Below the pieces are notes generated by a model. It was not told the origin of the DNA, did not search any database, and was given only the letters and a program-made list of their open reading frames with translations. Of a DNA stretch of 64,000 nucleotides, positions 54,169 through 62,282 are shown piece after piece (position 1 is the first letter of the stretch; every line of letters begins with the position of its first letter). The position numbers and the translations under genes are program-made. The DNA comes from Rhodoferax sp. GTDB lineage: Bacteria > Pseudomonadota > Gammaproteobacteria > Burkholderiales > Burkholderiaceae_C. The stretch lies in the NCBI RefSeq assembly GCF_028715765.1, contig NZ_JAQURE010000007.1, forward strand, positions 1 to 64,000. Direction: 5' to 3'.

Positions 54169-55305
54169 ATGGAACGCGATCAAGCCACTTCTTTTATCAC
54201 CGACCTGCTCAAGCTGATGATTAGTCGCGGCGGCAGCGACCTGTTCATCACCGCCGATTTCCCGCCGGCCATCAAGGTCGATGGCAAGGTCACCAAGGTG
54301 TCGCCCCAGCCGCTCAACAGCACCCACACCATTGCGCTGGCGCGCTCGATCATGAGCGACAAGCAGGTGGCTGAGTTTGAGCGCACCAAAGAATGCAACT
54401 TTGCCATTGCCCCGCCTGGGTTGGGGCGGTTTCGGGTCAATGCCTTCATGCAGCAAAGCAAGGTCGGCATGGTGTTGCGCACCATTCCCAGCACGCTGCC
54501 CACCATTGACAGCCTGAAACTGCCACCGGTGTTGAAAGACGTGGTCAACAGCAAACGTGGGCTGTGCATCCTGGTGGGCGCCACCGGCTCGGGTAAGTCC
54601 ACCTCGCTGGCGGCGTTGGTGGACTGGCGCAATGAAACCACTTTTGGCCACATCATCACCGTCGAAGACCCGATTGAATTTGTCCACGCCCACAAAAATT
54701 GCGTGGTGACCCAGCGCGAGGTGGGCATTGACACCGACAGTTGGGGCGCGGCTCTGAAAAACACCTTGCGCCAGGCGCCGGATGTGATTTTGATGGGCGA
54801 AATCCGCGACCGTGAAACCATGGAGCACGCAGTGACGTTTGCCGAAACCGGTCACCTGTGCCTGGCCACACTGCATGCCAACAGCTCAAACCAGGCGCTG
54901 GACCGCATCATCAACTTCTTTCCTGAAGAGCGGCGTGCCCAGCTGCTGATGGATTTGTCGCTGAATTTGCGGGCACTGGTATCACAGCGGCTGCTGCCCA
55001 AGCAAGATGGCAAGGGACGAGTGGCAATGGTCGAGATCATGCTCAACTCGCCCTTGATTTCTGATTTGATCTTCAAGGGTGAAGTGGCCGAGATCAAAGA
55101 GGTGATGAAAAAAAGCCGCAACATTGGCATGCAAACCTTTGACCAAGCACTGTTTGACGCCTATGAGGCCAACCTCATCACCTACGAAGATGCCCTGCGC
55201 AACGCCGACTCCGTGAACGACTTGCGCCTGCAAATCAAGCTCAACAGCCAGCGCAGCAAGCGCCAGGATTTGGCCGCTGGCACCGAAAACCTGACCATCA
55301 TGTAA
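54169..55305 (+). CDS. pilU: Type IV pilus ATPase PilU
   Basis: A 378-residue PilT paralogue that helps retraction. Walker A GATGSGKST, HIITVEDPIEF, DVILMGEIRDRETM and CLATLHANSSNQALDRIINF. Its C-terminal tail (about 30 residues past PilT) is typical of PilU. It lies 14 bases after pilT. Confidence 0.95.
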   Translation: MERDQATSFITDLLKLMISRGGSDLFITADFPPAIKVDGKVTKVSPQPLNSTHTIALARSIMSDKQVAEFERTKECNFAIAPPGLGRFRVNAFMQQSKVGMVLRTIPSTLPTIDSLKLPPVLKDVVNSKRGLCILVGATGSGKSTSLAALVDWRNETTFGHIITVEDPIEFVHAHKNCVVTQREVGIDTDSWGAALKNTLRQAPDVILMGEIRDRETMEHAVTFAETGHLCLATLHANSSNQALDRIINFFPEERRAQLLMDLSLNLRALVSQRLLPKQDGKGRVAMVEIMLNSPLISDLIFKGEVAEIKEVMKKSRNIGMQTFDQALFDAYEANLITYEDALRNADSVNDLRLQIKLNSQRSKRQDLAAGTENLTIM

Positions 55306-55359
55306 CCTGCCTTATCCCAAGGAAGCTTTTTTTATCCACTTCATCCCCTCAAACGCCTC

Positions 55360-56277
55360 ATGAACACTCGCACTTATGCCCCCACCCCTACCCGCCGCGT
55401 TGCCTTTTTAGGCCTGGGAGTGATGGGCTACCCCATGGCTGGCCACCTGGCGCGCGCCGGCCACAGTGTCACGGTATACAACCGAACCACTTCAAAATCA
55501 ATAGCTTGGTGCACAGAATACACGGGCGCTACAAGCCAAAATGCCACATTAAATCCGGCCGCAACGCCACGCCAGGCGGCCGCAGGTGCTGAGCTGGTGT
55601 TTTGCTGTGTGGGCAATGATGACGACCTGCGCAGCGTGGTGCTGGGCGCAGACGGCGCTTTTGCCGGCATGGCACCCGGTGCCGTGCTGGTGGATCACAC
55701 CACGGCCTCCGCCAACGTGGCGCGTGAGCTGTATGCCACCGCCCAAGCCCAGGGCTTGCATTTTGTCGATGCCCCCGTGTCTGGCGGCCAAGCCGGGGCG
55801 CAAAACGGTGCTCTGACCGTGATGTGCGGTGGTGATCTGGCGGCGTTTGAAGCGGCGCAGCCCGTGGCCATGGCGTTTGCCAAAGCCTTCACCTACCTGG
55901 GCGAAAGCGGCGCCGGGCAACTGGCCAAAATGGTCAACCAAATTTGCATTGCCGGGCTGGTGCAGGGGTTGGCCGAAGCCATTGCCTTTGGTGACAAAGC
56001 GGGCTTGGACATGAACCTGGTGCTGGACGTGATTGGCAAAGGCGCAGCGCAAAGCTGGCAAATGGACAACCGTGGCAAAACCATGGTGGCGGGTAAATTC
56101 GACTTTGGCTTTGCGGTGGACTGGATGCGCAAAGACCTGGGGCTGGTGTTAGACGAAGCCAAGCGCAATGGTGCGCGCTTGCCAGCCACCGCCTTGATTG
56201 ACCAGTTTTATGCCGATGTGCAGCAGATGGGTGGCCGCCGCTGGGACACCTCAAGCTTGATCAAACGCCTGAAATAA
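55360..56277 (+). CDS. 3-hydroxyisobutyrate dehydrogenase-type NAD(P)-dependent oxidoreductase
   Basis: A 305-residue beta-hydroxyacid dehydrogenase: Rossmann GLGVMGYPMAGHLARAGH, catalytic-region DAPVSGGQAGAQNG, and the Lys in GAGQLAKMVNQI. Candidate substrates are 3-hydroxyisobutyrate, tartronate semialdehyde or similar. The segment SIAWCTEYTGATSQNATLNP, where relatives have a shorter, Ala-rich stretch, is encoded by a diverged dispersed repeat (55495-55545). The cofactor and catalytic motifs are intact. Confidence 0.87.
   Translation: MNTRTYAPTPTRRVAFLGLGVMGYPMAGHLARAGHSVTVYNRTTSKSIAWCTEYTGATSQNATLNPAATPRQAAAGAELVFCCVGNDDDLRSVVLGADGAFAGMAPGAVLVDHTTASANVARELYATAQAQGLHFVDAPVSGGQAGAQNGALTVMCGGDLAAFEAAQPVAMAFAKAFTYLGESGAGQLAKMVNQICIAGLVQGLAEAIAFGDKAGLDMNLVLDVIGKGAAQSWQMDNRGKTMVAGKFDFGFAVDWMRKDLGLVLDEAKRNGARLPATALIDQFYADVQQMGGRRWDTSSLIKRLK
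55495..55545 (-). repeat. Dispersed palindromic repeat, copy 13, inside the dehydrogenase gene
   Basis: AATCAATAGCTTGGTGCACA then GAATACACGGGCGCTACAAG and CCAAAAT. Both ends match the reverse consensus well, the middle less so. It uses the same reading frame of the element as the copy in yggS. Confidence 0.55.
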
Positions 56278-56280
56278 CGA

Positions 56281-56375
56281 TCCCCCCTGAGCCGAGCCTG
56301 GCGGCGCGTCTCCCCCCGGGGGCAACACCTTGCAGCCCGGCAAAGCCGGTTCTGCGGTGCTCTGGCTTTTGCGCC
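56281..56375. repeat. CCCCCTGAGCC/CCCCCCGGGGG intergenic repeat
   Basis: TCCCCCCTGAGCCGAGCCTG, a CCCCCCGGGGG palindrome, then GCCCGGCAAAGCCGGTTCTG. Elements of this form are frequent between genes in Comamonadaceae. It lies between two convergent genes and may act in termination. Confidence 0.55.
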
Positions 56376-56388
56376 TCAGTGCGCTTGC

Positions 56389-57072
56389 TTACTGTGCTGG
56401 CTTCGCTTTGGCGTCGTCTGGGGCGGGTTGCGGCAGCAGGTTGCGCAGCTCGTCTTCTGAAATGATCTCAAACACCCGCACCACTTTTTGCACGCCAGAG
56501 ACAGCGCGTGTAATGTCGGTGGCACGGTCGGCTTCACGCTGGGTGACACGCCCCAGCAGGTAGGTGGTGCCGCGCTCGGTGACCACCTTGAAGGCGTTGG
56601 CATAGAGGTCTTTGGCATCCACCAAGCCCGCCTTGACCTTGCCGGTGACCAAGGTGTCTGAAGACCGCTGCCCCAAAGTGGCATTGCCCAACACGGCCAG
56701 CTCGTTGACCACAGCCTGGACGTTTTCCACCCCTGAGACCACTTGCTCCACCAGCTGTTGGTCTTGCGCACTGGGCACCTCGCCCGAGAGCAAGACCCGG
56801 CGGTTGTAGCTGGTGACGTTGACATGTACCCGGTCGCCCAGGTTGTCACGAATGCGGCTGGCCGCGCGCAACTCAATGCCTTCGTCCTCCAACTGGGTGC
56901 CCGAGGTGCGCCGGTCGGTGGCCACCAAGCCGCCACCCACCATGGCGCCGCCCATCATCATGGGCACAGCCAACGGAAAGCAGGCCGTCAAGCTGCTGCC
57001 CACGGTGATGGCCAAGGCCAAGGTGGTCAGCACGCGCTTGGTGCTGACTGAAGGTGTGAGGTGATTCATCAT
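56389..57072 (-). CDS. dolP: BON-domain lipoprotein (DolP/YraP-like)
   Basis: A 227-residue envelope lipoprotein. A signal with a lipobox-like SSLTAC is followed by two BON domains (residues about 65-135 with INVTSYN-type [16 protein letters not shown], and 140-205 with [18 protein letters not shown]). DolP supports outer-membrane integrity in E. coli. Its start overlaps the diaA stop (ATGATG), repeating the E. coli yraN-diaA-dolP order. Confidence 0.88.
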   Translation of the reverse strand: MMNHLTPSVSTKRVLTTLALAITVGSSLTACFPLAVPMMMGGAMVGGGLVATDRRTSGTQLEDEGIELRAASRIRDNLGDRVHVNVTSYNRRVLLSGEVPSAQDQQLVEQVVSGVENVQAVVNELAVLGNATLGQRSSDTLVTGKVKAGLVDAKDLYANAFKVVTERGTTYLLGRVTQREADRATDITRAVSGVQKVVRVFEIISEDELRNLLPQPAPDDAKAKPAQ

Positions 57073-57665
57073 GTAGATTCCTGGTCGCCAAGTAACAAAA
57101 TATCAACCGCATCGCACAGGCAGTGCAGGGTGAGCAAATGCACCTCTTGCACGCGGGCGGTGCGGTCGTGGGGCACGCAAATGTGCACATCGGTGTCGCG
57201 CAGGGCTTTGCTCATCTTGCCGCCGCCACGGCCCGTCAAGCCAATGACCACCATGTCACGCTCGTGTGCCGCTTCGATGGCGGCCAGCACATTGGCCGAG
57301 TTGCCGCTGGTGGAGATGGCCAGCAACACGTCACCGGGCTGGCCGAGCGCCCGCACCTGGCGTGAAAAAATCACGTTGAAGTCGTAATCGTTGGCAATGG
57401 CGGTAAGGATGGAGCTGTCGGTGGTCAAGGCAATGGCAGCCAACTCGGGGCGCTCGCGCTCAAAACGCCCGACGAATTCGGCAGAAAAGTGCTGTGCGTC
57501 AGCCGCCGAACCGCCGTTGCCACAGCTAAGCACTTTGCCACCGCTGGTGACGCAAGCCAGCAAGGCCTGCACGGCATCTGCAATGGGTTTGCTCAGCAGT
57601 GGTGCCGCCTGGTATTTGAGGTCGGCACTGTCGATGAAATGTTGTTGTATTCGTTGTTCCAGCAT
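57069..57665 (-). CDS. diaA: SIS-domain protein DiaA (GmhA-like)
   Basis: A 198-residue SIS-fold protein: [36 protein letters not shown] and [17 protein letters not shown]. It resembles both sedoheptulose-7-phosphate isomerase and DiaA, the DnaA-binding initiation factor. The flanking yraN and dolP favour DiaA. Confidence 0.88.
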   Translation of the reverse strand: MLEQRIQQHFIDSADLKYQAAPLLSKPIADAVQALLACVTSGGKVLSCGNGGSAADAQHFSAEFVGRFERERPELAAIALTTDSSILTAIANDYDFNVIFSRQVRALGQPGDVLLAISTSGNSANVLAAIEAAHERDMVVIGLTGRGGGKMSKALRDTDVHICVPHDRTARVQEVHLLTLHCLCDAVDILLLGDQEST

Positions 57666-57706
57666 GGCCGTGATGATACCCGCGCCACATGGCGCTCAAG
57701 GCAGAC

Positions 57707-58099
57707 TCAAGCCGCGTCAAAAGCGCCCTGCAGCCAGATGATGGCGCCATATTCAACCGCCACCACGTCAAAACGGCATGGCGGCAAGCTCGCACAGCGC
57801 ATCAAATAATGGCGCGCGGCAAACACAATGCGGCGCTGCTTGAGCGCGCTGACACTGGCTGCCGCACCGCCATGGCTGGCCGTGCTGCGCTGGCGCACTT
57901 CCACAAACACACAAGTGCCGTCAGGCGCGCGCATGATCAGGTCAATTTCACCGCCGCCTCGTCCGGGGGTTCGATAATTGCGCACCAGCAAGCGCAAGCC
58001 CGCCTGCTGCAAGTGCGCCAGAGCGGCGTTCTCAGCTGCATCACCGCGTTGTTTGGTGCTGGGCGGCACGGCCAATTTATTTGTTTGAGGAAACCCCAT
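57707..58099 (-). CDS. yraN: YraN family (UPF0102) endonuclease-like protein
   Basis: A 130-residue protein with the PD-(D/E)XK-like core seen in YraN: GDAAENAALAHLQQAGLRLL, RGGGEIDLIMR and VFVEVRQRS. The start at MGFPQTNKL is two bases from the divergent rsmI start, so each ribosome site must lie in or beside the other gene. A longer in-frame start would run deep into rsmI and is unlikely. Confidence 0.85.
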   Translation of the reverse strand: MGFPQTNKLAVPPSTKQRGDAAENAALAHLQQAGLRLLVRNYRTPGRGGGEIDLIMRAPDGTCVFVEVRQRSTASHGGAAASVSALKQRRIVFAARHYLMRCASLPPCRFDVVAVEYGAIIWLQGAFDAA

Positions 58100-58101
58100 C
58101 A

Positions 58102-59040
58102 ATGTCACACCCTGTGTTGTCGGTAAGCGCCAGTTACGCCTTGGCGTTGCGTGCAGCCTTGGAGGCGGCAGGCAACCAGAATTATCGGCCGGGCACGCTG
58201 TTTGTGGTGGCCACACCGATTGGCAACCTGGCAGACATCAGCCTGCGCGCGCTGCATGTGCTGCAGCTGGCCGATGTGGTGGCCTGTGAAGACACCCGCC
58301 ACACCCAAGCGCTGCTGCGGGCCTATGGCATTGACAAAACTCCCGCACAGTTGCTGGCAGTGCACCAACACAACGAGGCACAAGGTGCGCAGGTGGTGGT
58401 TGAGCGCCTGCAACAAGGCGCGCGCGTGGCCTATGTGAGTGATGCAGGCACCCCGGCCATCAGCGACCCGGGCGCCCGACTGGTGCAGGCGGTGCGCCTG
58501 GCTCACCTGCCGGTGGTGCCGCTGCCCGGTGCCAGCAGCGTGATCACAGCGTTGAGCGCCGCCGGTATTGCGCCGGGTATTCAGCAGCATGGTGAATTTG
58601 TGTTTGTGGGCTTTTTACCCAGCAAAACCACCGAGCGTCAAACGGCTGTGGCGGCACTTGCTGGCGAGTTGCGCGCCGTGGTGTTGCTGGAGGCGCCGCA
58701 CCGCATTGAAGCCCTGGCCACGGCTCTGGCCACCTTGGGCACACGCCAACTGACGGTGGGGCGCGAGTTGACCAAACAGTTCGAAGACATTGCCAACCTG
58801 GCAGCACAAGATTTTCCGGCCTGGCTGGCACAAGATGCCAACCGCCTGCGCGGTGAATTTGCGCTGGTGTTGCACCCCGTGGCGGCACCCCAGGCAGCAG
58901 CGGCAGACACCCGCGTGCTACAACTGTTGCTGGCCGAATTGCCGTTGAAAACTGCTGTGAAACTGGCCGCAGACATCACCGGTGAGCCACGCAACGCGTT
59001 GTATGAACAGGCGCTGCAGCTTAAAAAGCCAGCAGCTTAA
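58102..59040 (+). CDS. rsmI: 16S rRNA (cytidine-1402-2'-O)-methyltransferase
   Basis: A 312-residue tetrapyrrole-methylase-fold enzyme. GTLFVVATPIGNLADISLRA, CEDTRHTQALL, YVSDAGTPAISDPGARLV and FLPSKTTERQ are all family marks. ATG at 58102 has GAGGA upstream, inside the yraN 5' end. The divergence from yraN-diaA-dolP copies the E. coli arrangement without lpoA. Confidence 0.94.
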   Translation: MSHPVLSVSASYALALRAALEAAGNQNYRPGTLFVVATPIGNLADISLRALHVLQLADVVACEDTRHTQALLRAYGIDKTPAQLLAVHQHNEAQGAQVVVERLQQGARVAYVSDAGTPAISDPGARLVQAVRLAHLPVVPLPGASSVITALSAAGIAPGIQQHGEFVFVGFLPSKTTERQTAVAALAGELRAVVLLEAPHRIEALATALATLGTRQLTVGRELTKQFEDIANLAAQDFPAWLAQDANRLRGEFALVLHPVAAPQAAAADTRVLQLLLAELPLKTAVKLAADITGEPRNALYEQALQLKKPAA

Positions 59041-59048
59041 TCGGTCAG

Positions 59049-59903
59049 CTATCTGGCTGGCTGGCCAGTGCTGCGCTGGTAAAGCGGCAACACCTTGGGC
59101 AGGTTGGCCTGAATGTCGGCAATGCGGGTGGTGCCAGACGGATGGGTGGACAACCATTGGGGCGGTGCACCTTTGCTGGCTGCCGCCATTTTTTGCCACA
59201 AGCTGACACCCGCACGGGGGTCAAAACCCGCCCGGGCAGCCAGCTCCATGCCCACCAGATCGGCCTCAGACTCGTCGCTGCGGCTGAACTGCAAAGTGAG
59301 CAGTTGTGCCCCGTAACTGGTCACCGTTTGACCCAATTGCCCCAACCCCAGCACGCTGCTGAGCAAATTGGCACCGATGCCGGTCGCGGCATTTTTGCCC
59401 ATGCGCTCTCTGGCGTGTTCACGCAAGGCGTGCGCCACTTCATGCCCCATGACGGTGGCCACTTCATGGTCGGTAAGTTTGAGCTGCTCCAAAATGCCGC
59501 TGTAAAACGCAATTTTGCCGCCCGGCATGCAAAACGCATTGATCTGCTTGCTGCCAATCAGGTTCACCTCCCAGCGCCATTGCTGAGCACGCGGGTTCCA
59601 GCCCATGGCATGCGGGATGATTTTTTGGGCAATGGCGCGCAGCCGCCTTAACTGCGGGTGATCTTTGCCCGCCAGGGCGTTTTTACCAGCCGCTTGCTGC
59701 AGCATCTGGGTGTATTGCTGTGCGGCAGATGCCTCGATGGTTTGGGCTGACACCAGCTTGGTAAACACCGAGTTGCCGCCAACGTTGACACCTTCATGCG
59801 GTGCGGTTTGCGACCAGCCCAGCGCGGGCACCAGCCACACCAAACCACCTGCCTGAAGCAAGGCGCGACGTTGGTGACAGGAACAATATGAAGTGCAGGT
59901 CAT
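59049..59903 (-). CDS. M48-family metallopeptidase
   Basis: A 284-residue zinc protease. A leader with RRALLQAGG is followed by the catalytic domain with HEVAHALREHARER (HExxH) and the third ligand in SRSDESEADLVG, as in LoiP/BepA-type envelope peptidases. It starts four bases after the GAF-PilB/GspE gene stop on the same strand, so it probably shares the transcript. It is convergent with rsmI. Confidence 0.88.
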   Translation of the reverse strand: MTCTSYCSCHQRRALLQAGGLVWLVPALGWSQTAPHEGVNVGGNSVFTKLVSAQTIEASAAQQYTQMLQQAAGKNALAGKDHPQLRRLRAIAQKIIPHAMGWNPRAQQWRWEVNLIGSKQINAFCMPGGKIAFYSGILEQLKLTDHEVATVMGHEVAHALREHARERMGKNAATGIGANLLSSVLGLGQLGQTVTSYGAQLLTLQFSRSDESEADLVGMELAARAGFDPRAGVSLWQKMAAASKGAPPQWLSTHPSGTTRIADIQANLPKVLPLYQRSTGQPAR

Positions 59904-59907
59904 GGCG

Positions 59908-62280
59908 TTATTTGATACAGACTGAGCGAACCATTTTCAAATCGGTCAAGCCCATCATGACTTTTTCCATACCATCCATCTTCAGGGTGCGCATACCACC
60001 CTCGACCGCTGCGGCAAACACGTCAGCCACACGGGCGCGCTCCTGGATTAATTTTTTGATGGCGTCGTTAGCGATCAACAGCTCATGCAGCCCGACGCGG
60101 CCTTTGTAGCCGGTTTGGTTGCACTTGTCGCAACCGGTGTGGCGGTAAAACTTGATGTTGCCGTTGTCTGCAAACTCTTGCTGCCAGCGCTGCAAGAGTT
60201 TGGTCATTTCGCCCTCAAAGTCGGCTTTCCAGACGGCTGAGTGACGCAGTTCCTCGACATACTCGGTGGCAAACAGCCGCAACTCTTGCGCATCAGGCAC
60301 ATAAGCCTCTTTGCACACACACAGTTTTTTAGCCAGGCGCTGCGCCAAAATACCCAGCAGGGCATCGGCAAAATTGAAGGGGTCCATGCCCATGTCAAGC
60401 AAGCGGGTGATGGACTCTGGCGCTGAATTGGTGTGCAGGGTGGAGAACACCAAATGCCCGGTGAGTGAGGCTTCGACCCCCATGGCCACGGTTTCATGGT
60501 CACGCGACTCGCCGACCATGATGATGTCGGGGTCAGCACGCAAAAACGCCCGCATGATCAACGCAAAGTCGATGCCGGCTTTTTTGTTGATTTGCACCTG
60601 CCGCAACCCTTTTTGGGTGATTTCCACCGGGTCTTCAGCCGTCCAGATTTTGGTGTCTGGGGTGTTGAGGTGTTTCAAAATGCTATGCAGCGTGGTGGTT
60701 TTACCCGAACCCGTGGGGCCGCAGACATAAAACAAACCGTAGGGTTTTTCAATGGTCTGGATCACACGCGCCATGTTGTGCGGCGTCAGGCCCAGCTTTT
60801 CAAGCGGTATGGGCTCGCCCGCGGCCAGAATCCGCATCACCACATCTTCCACCCCCCCGGCAGAAGGAATGGTAGCCACCCGCAGTTCGATGTCAACCGG
60901 ACCGTATTTTTTGAACTTGATCTTGCCGTCTTGCGGCTTGCGGCGCTCTGAAATATCGAGGTCGCACATGATCTTCAGGCGCGTGACCATGGCCTGGCGA
61001 AAGTGAGCCGGCACTTCAATGTAGGGCTGCAAAGAGCCATCAATGCGAAACCGAATGCCGGTTTTGAGCTTGCCTGGCATGGGCTCGATGTGAATGTCTG
61101 AGGCACCCTGGTGGTAGGCATCCAAAATGACTTTGTTGACAAATTTGACCAACTCGTTGTCTGCCGCAGCAGACTCCAACGAATCGTCGTTGCTGCCGTC
61201 GTCCATGGGTGAGCTATCCATGTCAGCCAGCATTTCGTCAATGCTGCCGCCGGTGGCTTGAATCCCAAAAATTTGACCCAGTGTGTCTTTGAATTCGTTG
61301 TGGGTGGTGACCCGGTAGACAAATTTGGTGATCTTGGGGAACACCTGTGCCACGATGCGGGAGCTGCGCACAGCCTCAGGGTCCAGACACATGATGATCA
61401 AGCCCGCGGGTGACTCTTCCAGCGGCACCCAACCCTGCTCTTCAATGAATTCACGCTTGAAGACGCCATGCAGCATTTCGGCACGAATGCGCCCCTCAGA
61501 AAATGGCTCGTAAGGCACACCAAAAAACTTGGCCAATGACGCACCAATTTGAGCCGGGCGCACCTGGTAGTGCGCAATCAACACCTGTTCTGCTGGGGCA
61601 CCCTCGGTGCGGGCTTCTTGCAGGCAGGTTTGCAACTCTTGCGCAGTCATGACACCGTCAGAGACCAAACCGTCGTATTTGGTCACCATGCGCCGCACAC
61701 TCTCTTGTGCCTCGTGAATGCGATGCCGAATGGCTGTGGCCAAAGTCTTGCAAAGCTGAGAGACGCCTTCCACCTCAAGCTCGCCAAACGTTTGATCACT
61801 TTTGTTGTTGATGACCTGCAACACACCAAACAAGGTGGCGCCCTCCACAATGGGAGCCACCAGCATTTGCTTGGTGCGATAGCCAGACCGCTTGTCAACC
61901 TCTTTGAGGAACGTGAGCGACGGGTGAATTTTTTTCAGCGACTCTTCGTCGTAAACATCTGGCAAGTTGAGCAATTTGCGGCTGTAGGCCACGTAACCCG
62001 CAATGCTTTGCGGGGTGATGGGCAGCTTCAGATCGCGGCTGCTGTTGAGCCCTGTTTTGACCTTGGACACAATGGCGGTGTGGTCGTCGTTGACCACATA
62101 CAGCGTCAGCCGGTCGGAGTTGAACAACTTGCAAATATCTTGGCTGGCTTCAAGCATGATCTGCTCGATGTTGACGGTTTCATGAATTTGCGCCGTCACA
62201 TGCTGCAGCTGCTTGTAAAAAAGAGCCTCAAAGGTCATGCCCGCACGTTCTCCGCCGTGAAATTTAATGCCAGGTGTCAT
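59908..62280 (-). CDS. GAF-domain PilB/GspE-type secretion ATPase
   Basis: A 790-residue ATPase of the GspE/PilB family with an added N-terminal GAF domain (residues about 15-195). Then come an MshEN-like region (about 215-290) and the ATPase: Walker A GPTGSGKTTTLHSIL, WTAEDPVEIT, DIIMVGESRDHETV (Walker B has Glu-Ser where Glu-Ile is usual), HLVFSTLHTNSAPESI. The zinc-binding cysteines are CVC and CDKCNQTGYKGR. It lies two bases after the cyclase gene. GAF sensing may couple a small molecule, possibly a cyclic nucleotide, to pilus or secretion drive. Confidence 0.9.
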   Translation of the reverse strand: MTPGIKFHGGERAGMTFEALFYKQLQHVTAQIHETVNIEQIMLEASQDICKLFNSDRLTLYVVNDDHTAIVSKVKTGLNSSRDLKLPITPQSIAGYVAYSRKLLNLPDVYDEESLKKIHPSLTFLKEVDKRSGYRTKQMLVAPIVEGATLFGVLQVINNKSDQTFGELEVEGVSQLCKTLATAIRHRIHEAQESVRRMVTKYDGLVSDGVMTAQELQTCLQEARTEGAPAEQVLIAHYQVRPAQIGASLAKFFGVPYEPFSEGRIRAEMLHGVFKREFIEEQGWVPLEESPAGLIIMCLDPEAVRSSRIVAQVFPKITKFVYRVTTHNEFKDTLGQIFGIQATGGSIDEMLADMDSSPMDDGSNDDSLESAAADNELVKFVNKVILDAYHQGASDIHIEPMPGKLKTGIRFRIDGSLQPYIEVPAHFRQAMVTRLKIMCDLDISERRKPQDGKIKFKKYGPVDIELRVATIPSAGGVEDVVMRILAAGEPIPLEKLGLTPHNMARVIQTIEKPYGLFYVCGPTGSGKTTTLHSILKHLNTPDTKIWTAEDPVEITQKGLRQVQINKKAGIDFALIMRAFLRADPDIIMVGESRDHETVAMGVEASLTGHLVFSTLHTNSAPESITRLLDMGMDPFNFADALLGILAQRLAKKLCVCKEAYVPDAQELRLFATEYVEELRHSAVWKADFEGEMTKLLQRWQQEFADNGNIKFYRHTGCDKCNQTGYKGRVGLHELLIANDAIKKLIQERARVADVFAAAVEGGMRTLKMDGMEKVMMGLTDLKMVRSVCIK

Positions 62281-62282
62281 GC

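Noticed and set aside
55306-55340. Terminator after pilU
   Set aside because: CCTT/AAGG before a T run gives only a four-pair stem, too weak to call.
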